Assembly: GCA_965371225.1 (NCBI GenBank)
Contig: CBDUXP010000012.1
Coordinates: forward strand, 1-64,000
Origin: CBDUXP01 sp965371225 [NCBI: uncultured bacterium]
GTDB taxonomy: Bacteria; Abyssobacteria; SURF-5; CBDUXP01
Direction of reading: 5' to 3'
Length of the DNA: 64,000 bases
The notes beneath the pieces were generated by a model, which worked only from the letters and a program-made list of their open reading frames with translations, ran no database searches and was not told where the DNA came from. Shown here in pieces: positions 18,246 through 26,084 of this stretch. Numbering within the stretch: position 1 is the stretch's first letter; each line of letters starts with the position of its first letter. Made by a program: the position numbers and the translations under genes.

Positions 18246-19602
18246 CGCGGGCCTGGTGCGGGCGCTCTCGCTGTTCCTGCCCATCGCCGTGGCGGGCGGC
18301 CTGTGCCTGGTGCGCAGGCCGAATCGGCGGCAAGCAACGGCCCTGGGGCTGGCCGCGGCCTGGAATTTCGCCACCCTTCTGCCGCTCAACGTCCTCGCGA
18401 CTCGGCTGGGATGGTGGCGCTTCGAGGCGCAGGGGGGCAGCATCGCGGGCGTTCCCGTCGACCTGCTGCTCGGTTGGGTTCTTATGTGGGGGCCGGTCGC
18501 GGCGCTGGCGCTGGACCGGGTGCCGCTCTTCTTCGCGGCGGGAATCGCGTTATGGATCGACGTTCTGTTCATGCCCCTGGCGGCGCCCGTCGTACACCTG
18601 GGCCACGGCTGGCTAGTCGGCGACGGGGTTGCGGTGTTCATCGCATTCGTTCCCGGTCAGCTCTTGGCCCGCTGGACGGCCAAGGGACAGCACCTGCCCC
18701 GCCGAGTCGCGCTTCAAGCGATCGGCTATTCAGCGTTGTTCCTCTGGGGCTTGCCGACTGTCATCGTCGACATTACGGGTGGCAGTTGGCAGCCGCTGTT
18801 GACCCGGCCGGTGGCCAGCCTCGCCGTCTTCGTACAACTGCTCGCCTTGCCGGCCATCCTGGGCCTGAGTGCGGCGCAGGAGTTTGCACAGCGGGGCGGC
18901 GGCACGCCCCTGCCCTACGATCCCCCGCAACGCTTGGTGGCGAGCGGAGTGTACGCGTACGTGGCCAATCCCATGCAACTGGCCACGAGCACGCTGCTGG
19001 TCGGGTTGGGATGGGTGCTACAGAGCGGTTGGGTCGCCGCTGCGGGTGTCATGGCAGTCGTCTACGGTGCGGGGCTGGCCGGTTGGCACGAGGACGCCCA
19101 ACTCACCGAGCGGTTCGGCGCACGGTGGCGGCGGTACCGCCAGGCCGTGCACACGTGGCTGCCCCGGTGGCGACCATGGCCGGGGGCGCCGGCGCGGTTG
19201 TACGTGGCGCGGGGATGCGGCGCGTGTGAGCGAGTGGGGCGGTGGATTCAGGAGCGGCATCCGGTAGCGCTCACCCTCGTGCCCGCGCAGCAGCATCCCG
19301 CACGGGACCTGACGCGCCTGACCTATGCGCCGGGAGACGGTGGGCCGGAGGAGAGCGGGGTGGCGGCACTCGCGCGCGCGCTCGAACACGTGCACCTGGG
19401 CTGGGCGGTGATTGGTTGGACGGTGCGACTGCCCGGGCTACTACCCTGCATCCAATTACTCACCGATGCGGTGGGGGGCGGCCCGCGGCTGGTGCCACGC
19501 GATGCGCCGGACTCTGGTGTGCGGGGTGCGCGCCTAGCTCCGCACGGTGCCGGCGCCGTGACCACGCCGGTCCCGTTCGCCGAGAAACGGATCGAACTGT
19601 GA
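18238..19602 (+). CDS. Membrane methyltransferase (ICMT/PEMT-like) fused to a DCC thioredoxin-like domain
   Basis: The protein is 454 residues. The N-terminal half has about six hydrophobic helices of unknown type. Residues about 235-320 carry the isoprenylcysteine/phospholipid methyltransferase pattern: GVYAYVANPMQLATS, a helix pair, then GWHEDAQLTERFGARWRRYRQAV and a following WLPRW. Its NP in place of RHP is a variant of the core motif. Residues about 325-430 resemble the DUF393/DCC thiol-oxidoreductase domain, with RGCGACERVGRWI supplying a CxxC pair. I am not aware of this three-part fusion as a standard architecture. The GTG start at 18238 overlaps the previous stop by 8 bases. Function is inferred: membrane-embedded methylation linked to redox chemistry. 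Confidence 0.72.
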   Translation: MGDAGLVRALSLFLPIAVAGGLCLVRRPNRRQATALGLAAAWNFATLLPLNVLATRLGWWRFEAQGGSIAGVPVDLLLGWVLMWGPVAALALDRVPLFFAAGIALWIDVLFMPLAAPVVHLGHGWLVGDGVAVFIAFVPGQLLARWTAKGQHLPRRVALQAIGYSALFLWGLPTVIVDITGGSWQPLLTRPVASLAVFVQLLALPAILGLSAAQEFAQRGGGTPLPYDPPQRLVASGVYAYVANPMQLATSTLLVGLGWVLQSGWVAAAGVMAVVYGAGLAGWHEDAQLTERFGARWRRYRQAVHTWLPRWRPWPGAPARLYVARGCGACERVGRWIQERHPVALTLVPAQQHPARDLTRLTYAPGDGGPEESGVAALARALEHVHLGWAVIGWTVRLPGLLPCIQLLTDAVGGGPRLVPRDAPDSGVRGARLAPHGAGAVTTPVPFAEKRIEL

Positions 19603-19677
19603 CGCCGGGCACGGGCCAGGTAACGAGCCCAAGTGGGCACCCTTGAACCAGGGGAGCTGCGAGAGAAGGTGGTAACC

Positions 19678-20289
19678 ATGCGAGTCTCGCCTGCCGAATA
19701 CCAACGCCTGCCCCTGCGCGCCCACGGGTTTCTCGCTGACGTGCCCCTGCACGACGTGTGGGCCTTCCACCTGCGCGGCGGCGGCACGGGGCGGACGCTG
19801 CGGGATTTTCTGGAACTCCTCTGGGCGAACGACATAACGCGCACGAATGCGTTGGTCGCCGGGCTCTTCCGTCTGCGGCGCACATTGGGCCGCGTCTTCG
19901 GGTGGGACGCCGACCGGCACGACGATCCACGCGCGTCGTATATGCGTCGCTTAACCGCGGCGGACGTGACACGCTCCCGGGAGGAACCGGGCAGCGGCCA
20001 GGGCCCGTTTCGGCTGCTCTACCATTTCGAGAACGAATCGCTCAGCGAGCTGCGCAACGGGACGGTGCACGCGTTCTCGGCCATGGCCATGACGCCGAGC
20101 ACGGACGGCTACACCGTCTACTGGGCGATCTACGTGAAACGCACGAGCTGGCGGACACCGCTGTACATGGCCGCGATCGATCCCTTCCGGCGCCGCGCGG
20201 TGTATCCGGCCGTCATTCGGCGCCTGGAGGCCACGTGGAGCGATGCCGCCGGCGGCGCCGAGGCCTCCATCGCGCCTGCGGATACGTGA
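19678..20289 (+). CDS. DUF2867-like protein
   Basis: The 203-residue protein is without signal peptide or transmembrane segments. The pattern of an early AD..LHD.W stretch, a central FRLLYHFENES and a late YTVYWAIYVKRTSWRTPLYMAAIDPFRRRAVYPAVIRRLE resembles the DUF2867 family. Members are often found beside SDR or desaturase-type genes and look like lipocalin/START-like ligand binders. The ATG at 19678 has AAGGTGG 6 bases upstream, and an earlier ATG at 19633 lacks one. It is the third gene of the operon, 75 bp after the methyltransferase fusion and 9 bp before the desaturase. The biochemical role is unknown. Confidence 0.75.
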   Translation: MRVSPAEYQRLPLRAHGFLADVPLHDVWAFHLRGGGTGRTLRDFLELLWANDITRTNALVAGLFRLRRTLGRVFGWDADRHDDPRASYMRRLTAADVTRSREEPGSGQGPFRLLYHFENESLSELRNGTVHAFSAMAMTPSTDGYTVYWAIYVKRTSWRTPLYMAAIDPFRRRAVYPAVIRRLEATWSDAAGGAEASIAPADT

Positions 20290-20298
20290 GGCGCGAGC

Positions 20299-21096
20299 AT
20301 GCACCCCCCACTTCATTTCGACCCCGCGATTCGGACCGTGCCCTGGCATGACCTCGTCCCCGTAAGCCGCCGCGAGGTGGTGGCCGAGCTGGCGCTGTCC
20401 GCGCCGTGGCTGGCGGCGGCGTGGGTCCTGGCGTACGAGGGGAGCCTCATCCCGGCGTTCGCCTGTTCCTTCCTGTTCTTCCTCACCGCGCTCCGCCAAG
20501 TCCACAACGCCTTCCACGGCGCGCTCGGGATTCCGTGCCGCGCGACGGAATGGGTGATTTTCGCACTCAGCGTCTTGATGCTGGGGTCAAACCACGTGGT
20601 GAAGTTCCAGCACCTGCGGCACCACCGCTTCTGTTTGGAAGCCGATGACCTGGAGGCGGACAGTGCGCGCGGGTCCGGCCTGCGCGTCCTCCTCTGCGGC
20701 CCCCTCTATCCCCTGCGGTTGTACGCGCACGCGCTCCGGACTGCTGACGCGCCAACGCGCCGGTGGATCGTGGCGGAACTCGCGGCGTCGGTGATATGGG
20801 TGTGTGTCGTGTTCGGCGTGCTGGAGGTTTCCGTGCTGCGTTACCACGTGGCGGCCATGGCGATCGGCCAGTGGCTCGCGCCGTTCTTCTGCGTCTGGAC
20901 GGTGCACCACCACTGTGACCGTGCGGGCATGTTCGCGCGGACGGAGCGCCGGAGGTGGCTGAACCTCGTGACGTACAACATGTTCCTGCACTTGGAGCAC
21001 CATCTCTTCCCCGCCGTCCCGACACGCCATCTCGGACCACTGGCCGCGCGTCTCGACGCGGCGCGGCCGGATGTCCCCTGGACACCGGTGCTCTGA
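20299..21096 (+). CDS. Fatty acid desaturase-family membrane enzyme
   Basis: This 265-residue diiron membrane enzyme has the three histidine regions of the family: HNAFHG (about residues 69-74), HLRHHRF (about 106-112), and the C-terminal pair HHHCDR (about 206-211) and HLEHHLFPAVP (about 235-245). Four hydrophobic segments flank these boxes. It should use O2 and an electron donor to desaturate or hydroxylate a lipid or carotenoid-like substrate. It is smaller than typical acyl-CoA desaturases and closer in length to beta-carotene ketolase/hydroxylase-like members. It closes the four-gene operon, starting 9 bp after the DUF2867-like gene. The substrate cannot be named from sequence. Confidence 0.88.
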   Translation: MHPPLHFDPAIRTVPWHDLVPVSRREVVAELALSAPWLAAAWVLAYEGSLIPAFACSFLFFLTALRQVHNAFHGALGIPCRATEWVIFALSVLMLGSNHVVKFQHLRHHRFCLEADDLEADSARGSGLRVLLCGPLYPLRLYAHALRTADAPTRRWIVAELAASVIWVCVVFGVLEVSVLRYHVAAMAIGQWLAPFFCVWTVHHHCDRAGMFARTERRRWLNLVTYNMFLHLEHHLFPAVPTRHLGPLAARLDAARPDVPWTPVL

Positions 21097-21160
21097 AAGG
21101 GCACGCGCCTCCGGCCGCGCGGCGCCGCGCGATCCTCGCGTGCGCGGCGGCATGGGCGCA

Positions 21161-21166
21161 TATAAT
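21161..21166 (+). promoter_or_regulatory. Consensus -10 box of the CmcI-like gene
   Basis: TATAAT lies 20 bases before the ATG at 21187, so transcription would begin close to 21173 and give a very short leader. No recognisable -35 box is present, since the upstream 20 bases are GC-rich. Confidence 0.5.
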
Positions 21167-21186
21167 GCGCGCGAAAGGTGCGCCCC

Positions 21187-21891
21187 ATGTCCCAATCCCC
21201 CCTCTCTCCAAACCAGCCGCCGGGTTTCGCTTCACCCCGCACGGTGGCGGAGTACCGCAAGCTCTACGAGATGAGCCTGAAGGATTGGCTCGTTTACCAC
21301 CAGCAGCAGATCGTGTTCTTCCAATGTTCCTGGATGGGGGTCAAGGCCCTGAAGAACCCCATGGACGCGTGGATCTATCAGGAATTAATCCATGAAGTGC
21401 AGCCGGATATCTTCGTGGAGATCGGTAGTGCACACGGCGGGAGTACCCTGTACTTTGCGCATCTGTTCGACCACCTCGGCAAGGGCACCGTCGTATCCAT
21501 CGATCTGTCCCGGGAGAACTTCGAGGCGCGCCATCCGCGCATCGTGACGCTAACGGGGGATAGCTCGAGCCGCGAGGTGCTTGACCGGGTGGCCAACCTC
21601 TGCGCGGGCAAGCGGACGATGGTGTTGCATGATGGCGATCACACGAAGGACGCGGTGCTGCGCGAGTTGCGCACGTACAGCCCCTTCGTCAGTGTGGGCA
21701 GCTACTTCATCGTCGAGGACGGCATCGTGGACCTGTTCGAGGCGGACGAAGGGATGGGGTTCGAGGGGGAAGGCCCCATGCGCGCCGTGGAAGAGTTTCT
21801 GCGCGAGAACTCCAACTTCCAAGTGGACGACCGCTGCGAGCGCTACCTGCTGACGTACAATCCCATGGGATTCTTGAAACGCGTGCGGTAA
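21187..21891 (+). CDS. CmcI-type (cephalosporin hydroxylase family) SAM-dependent methyltransferase-fold protein
   Basis: The 234-residue protein is related to CmcI and rhamnosyl O-methyltransferase. The class I SAM-binding motif is IFVEIGSAHGGSTLYFA (about residues 73-89), followed by an acidic strand end (VVSIDLS). A metal/active-site segment HDGDHTKDAVLRELRTYSPFV comes next, then YFIVEDGIVD. It may O-methylate a sugar or secondary metabolite, and no biosynthetic partner lies next to it. The ATG at 21187 is used. A GTG at 21178 is in frame and would be nearly leaderless. It converges with the SDR gene 58 bp downstream. Confidence 0.85.
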   Translation: MSQSPLSPNQPPGFASPRTVAEYRKLYEMSLKDWLVYHQQQIVFFQCSWMGVKALKNPMDAWIYQELIHEVQPDIFVEIGSAHGGSTLYFAHLFDHLGKGTVVSIDLSRENFEARHPRIVTLTGDSSSREVLDRVANLCAGKRTMVLHDGDHTKDAVLRELRTYSPFVSVGSYFIVEDGIVDLFEADEGMGFEGEGPMRAVEEFLRENSNFQVDDRCERYLLTYNPMGFLKRVR

Positions 21892-21949
21892 CCCGCCAGC
21901 CCGCCACAGGCAACCGGCCGAGTCACTCCGCGCATCCGGAAGCCGACTC

Positions 21950-22720
21950 TCAGAACCCGCCGCGGGAGCGCAAAATCTGGCCGGTGATCCACTGCGCCTG
22001 AGTCGACGCCAGGAAACAGATCAGCCGCGCCGCATCCTCGGGCTGGCCCACGCGGCCCAGCGGGGTCTGGTCCGCGATGGACTGGCGGAGGGCGTCGGAC
22101 ATCCAACCCGTATCGGTCGGGCCGGGATCCACCGCGTTCACCGTGATCCCCTTGGCGGCGGCCGCCGGAGCAAGACTCATCGTGAACGCATCGATGGCGC
22201 CCTTGGTCGCCGCATACACCAGGTCCGTCGGCATGGGCGTCAGTCCCTGCCCGGAGGTCAGGCTCACAATTCGCCCGCCGGGCCGCCCGTCATGCCGGCG
22301 CAGGAATTCCGCGCAGAGGAGCAGCGTGCCGCGCACGTTCACGCGGTAGTGCGCATCGAGCGCGTCGGCAGTCACGCCCGCCGCGTCCACATCCCCACTG
22401 TGCGTCGCGTTGTTCACCAGAATGTCCACCGGGCCGAGCGCTTCCTCCGCCCGGTCGAACACGCTGCTCGGCGTCGGTGGTTCCCCCAGGTCCGCCTCCA
22501 TGCCGGCGGCGCGGCGCCCCGCGCGGCGGACCCCATCCAGAATCGCGTCGGCTTCCCCGGGACCGCCCGGCAACGCGTGCGCCGCATCGTACGGGCGGTA
22601 GTAGGTGGTGAACACATCGCAGCCGGCGTCGGCCAAAGCCTGTACGATCGCGGCACCGATGCCCCGGTGCCGACTGACCCCCGTCACCAGCGCGATCTTG
22701 CCAGTCAGGTCGTAGTCCAC
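21950..22720 (-). CDS. SDR-family oxidoreductase
   Basis: The protein is 256 residues with a modified glycine motif (VTGVSRHRGIGAAI), an insertion-containing cofactor region (TYYRPYDAAHALPGG), the NNATHSG motif, a catalytic Ser in VSLTSGQG, YAATKGA with Tyr and Lys present, and VDPGPTDTGWM after it. The VSRxxGIG form of the first motif is typical of 3-ketoacyl-ACP-reductase-like SDRs of the FabI-like or aminoglycoside-modification branches. The substrate is unknown. GTG at 22720 was chosen because GGGGA lies about 5 bases upstream and the Rossmann strand begins 8 residues later. The longer reading to 23074 overlaps the next gene. It is 20 bp downstream of the beta-propeller gene, probably in one transcript. 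Confidence 0.87.
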   Translation of the reverse strand: MDYDLTGKIALVTGVSRHRGIGAAIVQALADAGCDVFTTYYRPYDAAHALPGGPGEADAILDGVRRAGRRAAGMEADLGEPPTPSSVFDRAEEALGPVDILVNNATHSGDVDAAGVTADALDAHYRVNVRGTLLLCAEFLRRHDGRPGGRIVSLTSGQGLTPMPTDLVYAATKGAIDAFTMSLAPAAAAKGITVNAVDPGPTDTGWMSDALRQSIADQTPLGRVGQPEDAARLICFLASTQAQWITGQILRSRGGF

Positions 22721-22740
22721 GGTGTTCCCCGCCGCCGGAC

Positions 22741-24447
22741 CTATTGCGGCGTCAGCCGCACGACTTGGTTCGTGCGATCGCAGCTCACGTAGATCACCCC
22801 GTTCGCATCCACCGCGACATCGGAGAAGTAATGCGACGGCGCAAAGCCGGGGATACCTTCGACACCGGTGCCCAGGGCCCCGGCCACCAACGAGACGGCG
22901 CCGGAGCCTGGGTCGATGCGTGAGAGCCGGCCCGCGCCGGCTTCGACTACGAGCAGGCTGCCGTCCGGCGCCACGGTCAACCCCTCCGGTTGCGCGAGAC
23001 CGGTCGCCACCTCGCGTGCGTCGGCAAGCACCGTGCCGTCGGCAACGATCTGCAGCACCCGCCCGCTCGTCCACTCGGCTACCCAGAGATCGTCCGACGT
23101 CGCGGCCAGGCCGGTGGGCACGGGCAACCCGCTCGCAATGGTGGTGCGCTCCCCGGTCGCGGCGGCGCGGCGGACCACGCTGCTCGAGCCCAATTCGGCC
23201 ACCACGAGGTCGCCCTGGAAGCGGATGGCATTCAGGGGGACCTGAAAATCGTGAAAGGCTTCCACCACGCGCTTCGCGGCAGGGTCATAGACCTCCACCG
23301 CGTTGTCGAACCACGATGACAGGAGCAGGCGATTTCCGTCCGGAGCGACGGTCACCGCGGAGTGAATGGTGGCAATGCCGGAACGATTAAACGTATACGT
23401 GCGCCCTTCCGGCAGCGGGGGGGCGCTAAACGTCGCGTGTGCCGCGGCCGTCTGGCGCCGGGTAGCCACATCGAACTCCCGCACGCTCCAGAAGTCCGCC
23501 AGGTACAGCTTGGTGCCGCCCGCGCCCGGCTGGAGGGCGAGCCCACTCGGCGGCAGAATGCCACCGCGCAGTAAATGCCGGATCGTCCCGTCCGCCAGTA
23601 TCTCGACCAGACTCCCGTTCCGGCTATTGGAGACGAAGAGGCGATCCTGTGAATCGATCGCGAGGTTGTCGAGACCGGTTTCGAGGGTCGCGAGTGTCGT
23701 CTTCGTGCCGGTAGCGGGATCGATGCGCAGGACGGTCCCACGGAGGAGTTCGCAGACCACCATGCGGCCCTGCGAATCGAACTTCAGCGCCACGGGAAAC
23801 TCCAGGCCATCCGCTACCGTCTCAGTGGTACCCGCCGCCAAGTCCCATCGCACAATCTCCCCGTACAGGTTCAGCGGGCTGTACAGCCGGCCGTCGGGGC
23901 CGAAGGCCATGCTGTTGGGCCAGCCGACGTTCTCGGCAACCAACCGCGGCTCCGCCCCGCCGGCGAGATCGATGGCGTACAGCGCGTCCCCCAGAATCGC
24001 CTTGCTCACGTACAAGGTCATCCCGTCGGGCGATACTCGCACGGCGTTCACGCCCAGGCCGAGGTCCGCCACGGTACTCGTGGTGCCGTCCGGCGCGCGC
24101 CGGCCGACGGTGCCCGCCACGATGTTCGTCCAGTAGATGGACCCGTCCGGTCCGACCGCCACGTCGTCAGGTGTGTCTACTCCCTGTTCGACACCGTAGG
24201 TCGCCAGAACGTTTCCCGTCGTGGTGTCCAGTACTTTCAAGTCGCGGGCGAGGTTACTAGCGATGAGCAGACGATCCTCGGCGTCGCAGACCAGTCCGTT
24301 CATCCCCCCATAGCGCGAGCCCTGAATGAACACGTCGCGCGCGTAAGCCGACGGGGCCGGCTCGACGAATCCGGGCAGGGCCAGGGCCACCCCTGACAGG
24401 AAGACCATGCCCAGCCCGGCTCCGCCTAACAGCTTGTGCAATCCCAT
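22741..24447 (-). CDS. Secreted NHL/SMP-30-like beta-propeller protein
   Basis: The 568-residue protein has an N-terminal signal peptide (about residues 1-25, hydrophobic core LLGGAGLGMVFLSGVALAL). The rest consists of roughly twelve repeating strands of the type DGSIYWTNIVAGTVGRRAPDGT, LDNLAIDSQDRLFVSNSRNGSLVEI and LTVAPDGSLLVVEAGAGRLSRI. These fit two linked six-bladed propellers of the NHL/SMP-30/gluconolactonase class. Such proteins are exported binding scaffolds or lactonases. No metal ligand set could be assigned by eye, so catalysis is uncertain. It starts at 24447 and is followed 20 bp later by an SDR gene. Confidence 0.82.
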   Translation of the reverse strand: MGLHKLLGGAGLGMVFLSGVALALPGFVEPAPSAYARDVFIQGSRYGGMNGLVCDAEDRLLIASNLARDLKVLDTTTGNVLATYGVEQGVDTPDDVAVGPDGSIYWTNIVAGTVGRRAPDGTTSTVADLGLGVNAVRVSPDGMTLYVSKAILGDALYAIDLAGGAEPRLVAENVGWPNSMAFGPDGRLYSPLNLYGEIVRWDLAAGTTETVADGLEFPVALKFDSQGRMVVCELLRGTVLRIDPATGTKTTLATLETGLDNLAIDSQDRLFVSNSRNGSLVEILADGTIRHLLRGGILPPSGLALQPGAGGTKLYLADFWSVREFDVATRRQTAAAHATFSAPPLPEGRTYTFNRSGIATIHSAVTVAPDGNRLLLSSWFDNAVEVYDPAAKRVVEAFHDFQVPLNAIRFQGDLVVAELGSSSVVRRAAATGERTTIASGLPVPTGLAATSDDLWVAEWTSGRVLQIVADGTVLADAREVATGLAQPEGLTVAPDGSLLVVEAGAGRLSRIDPGSGAVSLVAGALGTGVEGIPGFAPSHYFSDVAVDANGVIYVSCDRTNQVVRLTPQ

Positions 24448-24488
24448 GTGTGCTCTTTTGTCGACCGCGCTCTGCAGTTTGCTCGCGC

Positions 24489-25454
24489 CTAGGGGGACGT
24501 CATGGGCGCAGGCATCTCGTTGCGCAGCGGTTCCCCGCGGGTGTACCGCTTGAGATTCTCCACGAAAATTTCCGCCGCGCGGGTGGCATTACCCGGTGTG
24601 CTCCCACAGTTGTGCGGGGTCACAATCACGTTCGGCATCTCCCACAGCGGACTGCTCGCCGGCAGTGGCTCCTCTTCGAACACGTCCAAGGCGGCACCCG
24701 CCAGGCGGCCCTCCTGAAGCGCCGCGACCAACGCCGGCTCGTCGATCACCTCGCCCCGGCCCACGTTGATTGTGAACGCGGTCGGCTTCATGCGCGCCAA
24801 CGCCGCCGCGTCGATCAGGTGCCGCGATTCCGGGTTGAGCGCCGTGGCAAGCACCAGGTAATCCGCACAACCGAGCAATTCGTGGAAGCGCGTCAGGGGC
24901 CACGTTTCGCACGGTTCATCGCCGCGTGGGCTGCGGCGCATGCCGATAACCCGCATGCGCAACGCCGCACCCAGCCGGGCCACTTCCGCACCGATGTGAC
25001 CGAGTCCGATGATGCCGAGCACACAGTCGGGCAATTCCTGGACGCGATGGCGCTCCCAACCCTTCGCCCGCTGATTGGCCGCCCACGCGGCGGCGTTGCG
25101 CGAGAGGGCGAGGATGAACATGGCGACGGTCTGTGCGATGGGAATCGCCGCCGCGCCGGCCGAATGGGAGAGGCGGACGCCGCGGTCTTGCAACGCGAGA
25201 AACGCCGGGTGGTCGACGCCGGCACTGAAGCTGTGCAGCCAGCGCAAGTTCGCGCACTGGCTCACGGCACGCATACCTTGGGCCGCACGTTCCGGAAAGA
25301 GGTCGCCGGAGAAGAACGCTGCCTCCACTTCGGCAAGGTCGCCGCTGGGTCCATCGGGCTCGAGGACCACCCGCGGCGCGTCGGGCGCCGCTTGGCTCAG
25401 CGCATCGGCGTAGTGCGCTTCAATGTAATCGGATACCAGTATGGAACCGGTCAC
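24489..25454 (-). CDS. D-2-hydroxyacid dehydrogenase (NAD)
   Basis: The protein is 321 residues. It has the NAD-binding motif VLGIIGLGHIGAEVARLGAAL (about residues 139-159). The catalytic set comprises Arg in TINVGRGEVIDEPAL, Glu in ALDVFEEEPLP, and His in VIVTPHNCGSTPGN. The N-terminal substrate domain is short and lacks the canonical pre-motif of GyaR-type enzymes, resembling the GhrA-like group. It should reduce a 2-ketoacid such as glyoxylate or hydroxypyruvate. GTG at 25454 is used because a CAGGAGA site precedes it. The open frame continues to 25655 but has no conserved residues. Its start region overlaps the 5' flank of the divergent glyoxalase gene. Confidence 0.9.
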   Translation of the reverse strand: MTGSILVSDYIEAHYADALSQAAPDAPRVVLEPDGPSGDLAEVEAAFFSGDLFPERAAQGMRAVSQCANLRWLHSFSAGVDHPAFLALQDRGVRLSHSAGAAAIPIAQTVAMFILALSRNAAAWAANQRAKGWERHRVQELPDCVLGIIGLGHIGAEVARLGAALRMRVIGMRRSPRGDEPCETWPLTRFHELLGCADYLVLATALNPESRHLIDAAALARMKPTAFTINVGRGEVIDEPALVAALQEGRLAGAALDVFEEEPLPASSPLWEMPNVIVTPHNCGSTPGNATRAAEIFVENLKRYTRGEPLRNEMPAPMTSP

Positions 25455-25653
25455 CAGCGTCTCCTGCCGCGGGCGCTTCCCCCACGACGTTGCCGGGCGG
25501 GCGGCTGTTGCGGGCGGCACTATATGCGACGGGAGCCGGGGATTCCAGGCGGGTGGGGAAGCGCGCACACGCTTTACCCGCCGGCCAACTTCTGCTACAA
25601 GTAGCTTGCGACAACGGCGCGCGCCCGGCGCCCGCCAGCCGGAGGGAGACCCC

Positions 25654-26064
25654 ATGAGTCCAGGCCGCGCCCATCACATTTCCTTTCCCGTGACGGACCT
25701 GGCGCGCTCGCGCGCCTTCTACGAGTCCGTGCTCGGTTTGCAGACGATCCCCCGTCCCAGTTTTCCCGTGGACGGCATCTGGTACCAGGCGGGCGAGGTG
25801 CAGGTTCATCTCATCGTCACGCCGGACGGCATGGACGTCGGTTCGCCTGCGCCCGCGCTGAACCCAGTGGCGCGTCATGCCGCGTTTACCATCGACGACT
25901 ACGCCACGACGCTCGACCGTCTGCAGGCGCAGGGGATGGAGGTGTTCGAGACGAGCCCCGAGGCGGGGCAGATGTGGGTGCGCGATCCCGACGGCCACAT
26001 CATCGAGCTGATCGTCGAAGCCGCGATGGCCGCCCGCATCGCACAGGAGCATAGCGGCGGGTAA
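25654..26064 (+). CDS. VOC-family (glyoxalase-like) protein
   Basis: The 136-residue single VOC protein has two beta-alpha-beta-beta-beta modules. The first starts HHISFPVTDLARSRAFYESVLGL with the N-terminal metal ligand His. The second starts HAAFTIDDYATTLDRLQAQG and ends VRDPDGHIIELI with the metal-binding Glu. It may be a glyoxalase-type lyase, a dioxygenase-like enzyme or a fosfomycin-type resistance protein, and the sequence does not decide among these. The ATG at 25654 follows GGAGGGAG. It converges with the acyl-CoA ligase gene 20 bp downstream. Confidence 0.88.
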   Translation: MSPGRAHHISFPVTDLARSRAFYESVLGLQTIPRPSFPVDGIWYQAGEVQVHLIVTPDGMDVGSPAPALNPVARHAAFTIDDYATTLDRLQAQGMEVFETSPEAGQMWVRDPDGHIIELIVEAAMAARIAQEHSGG

Positions 26065-26084
26065 GCGGCCCGCCCGCGCCGCCG

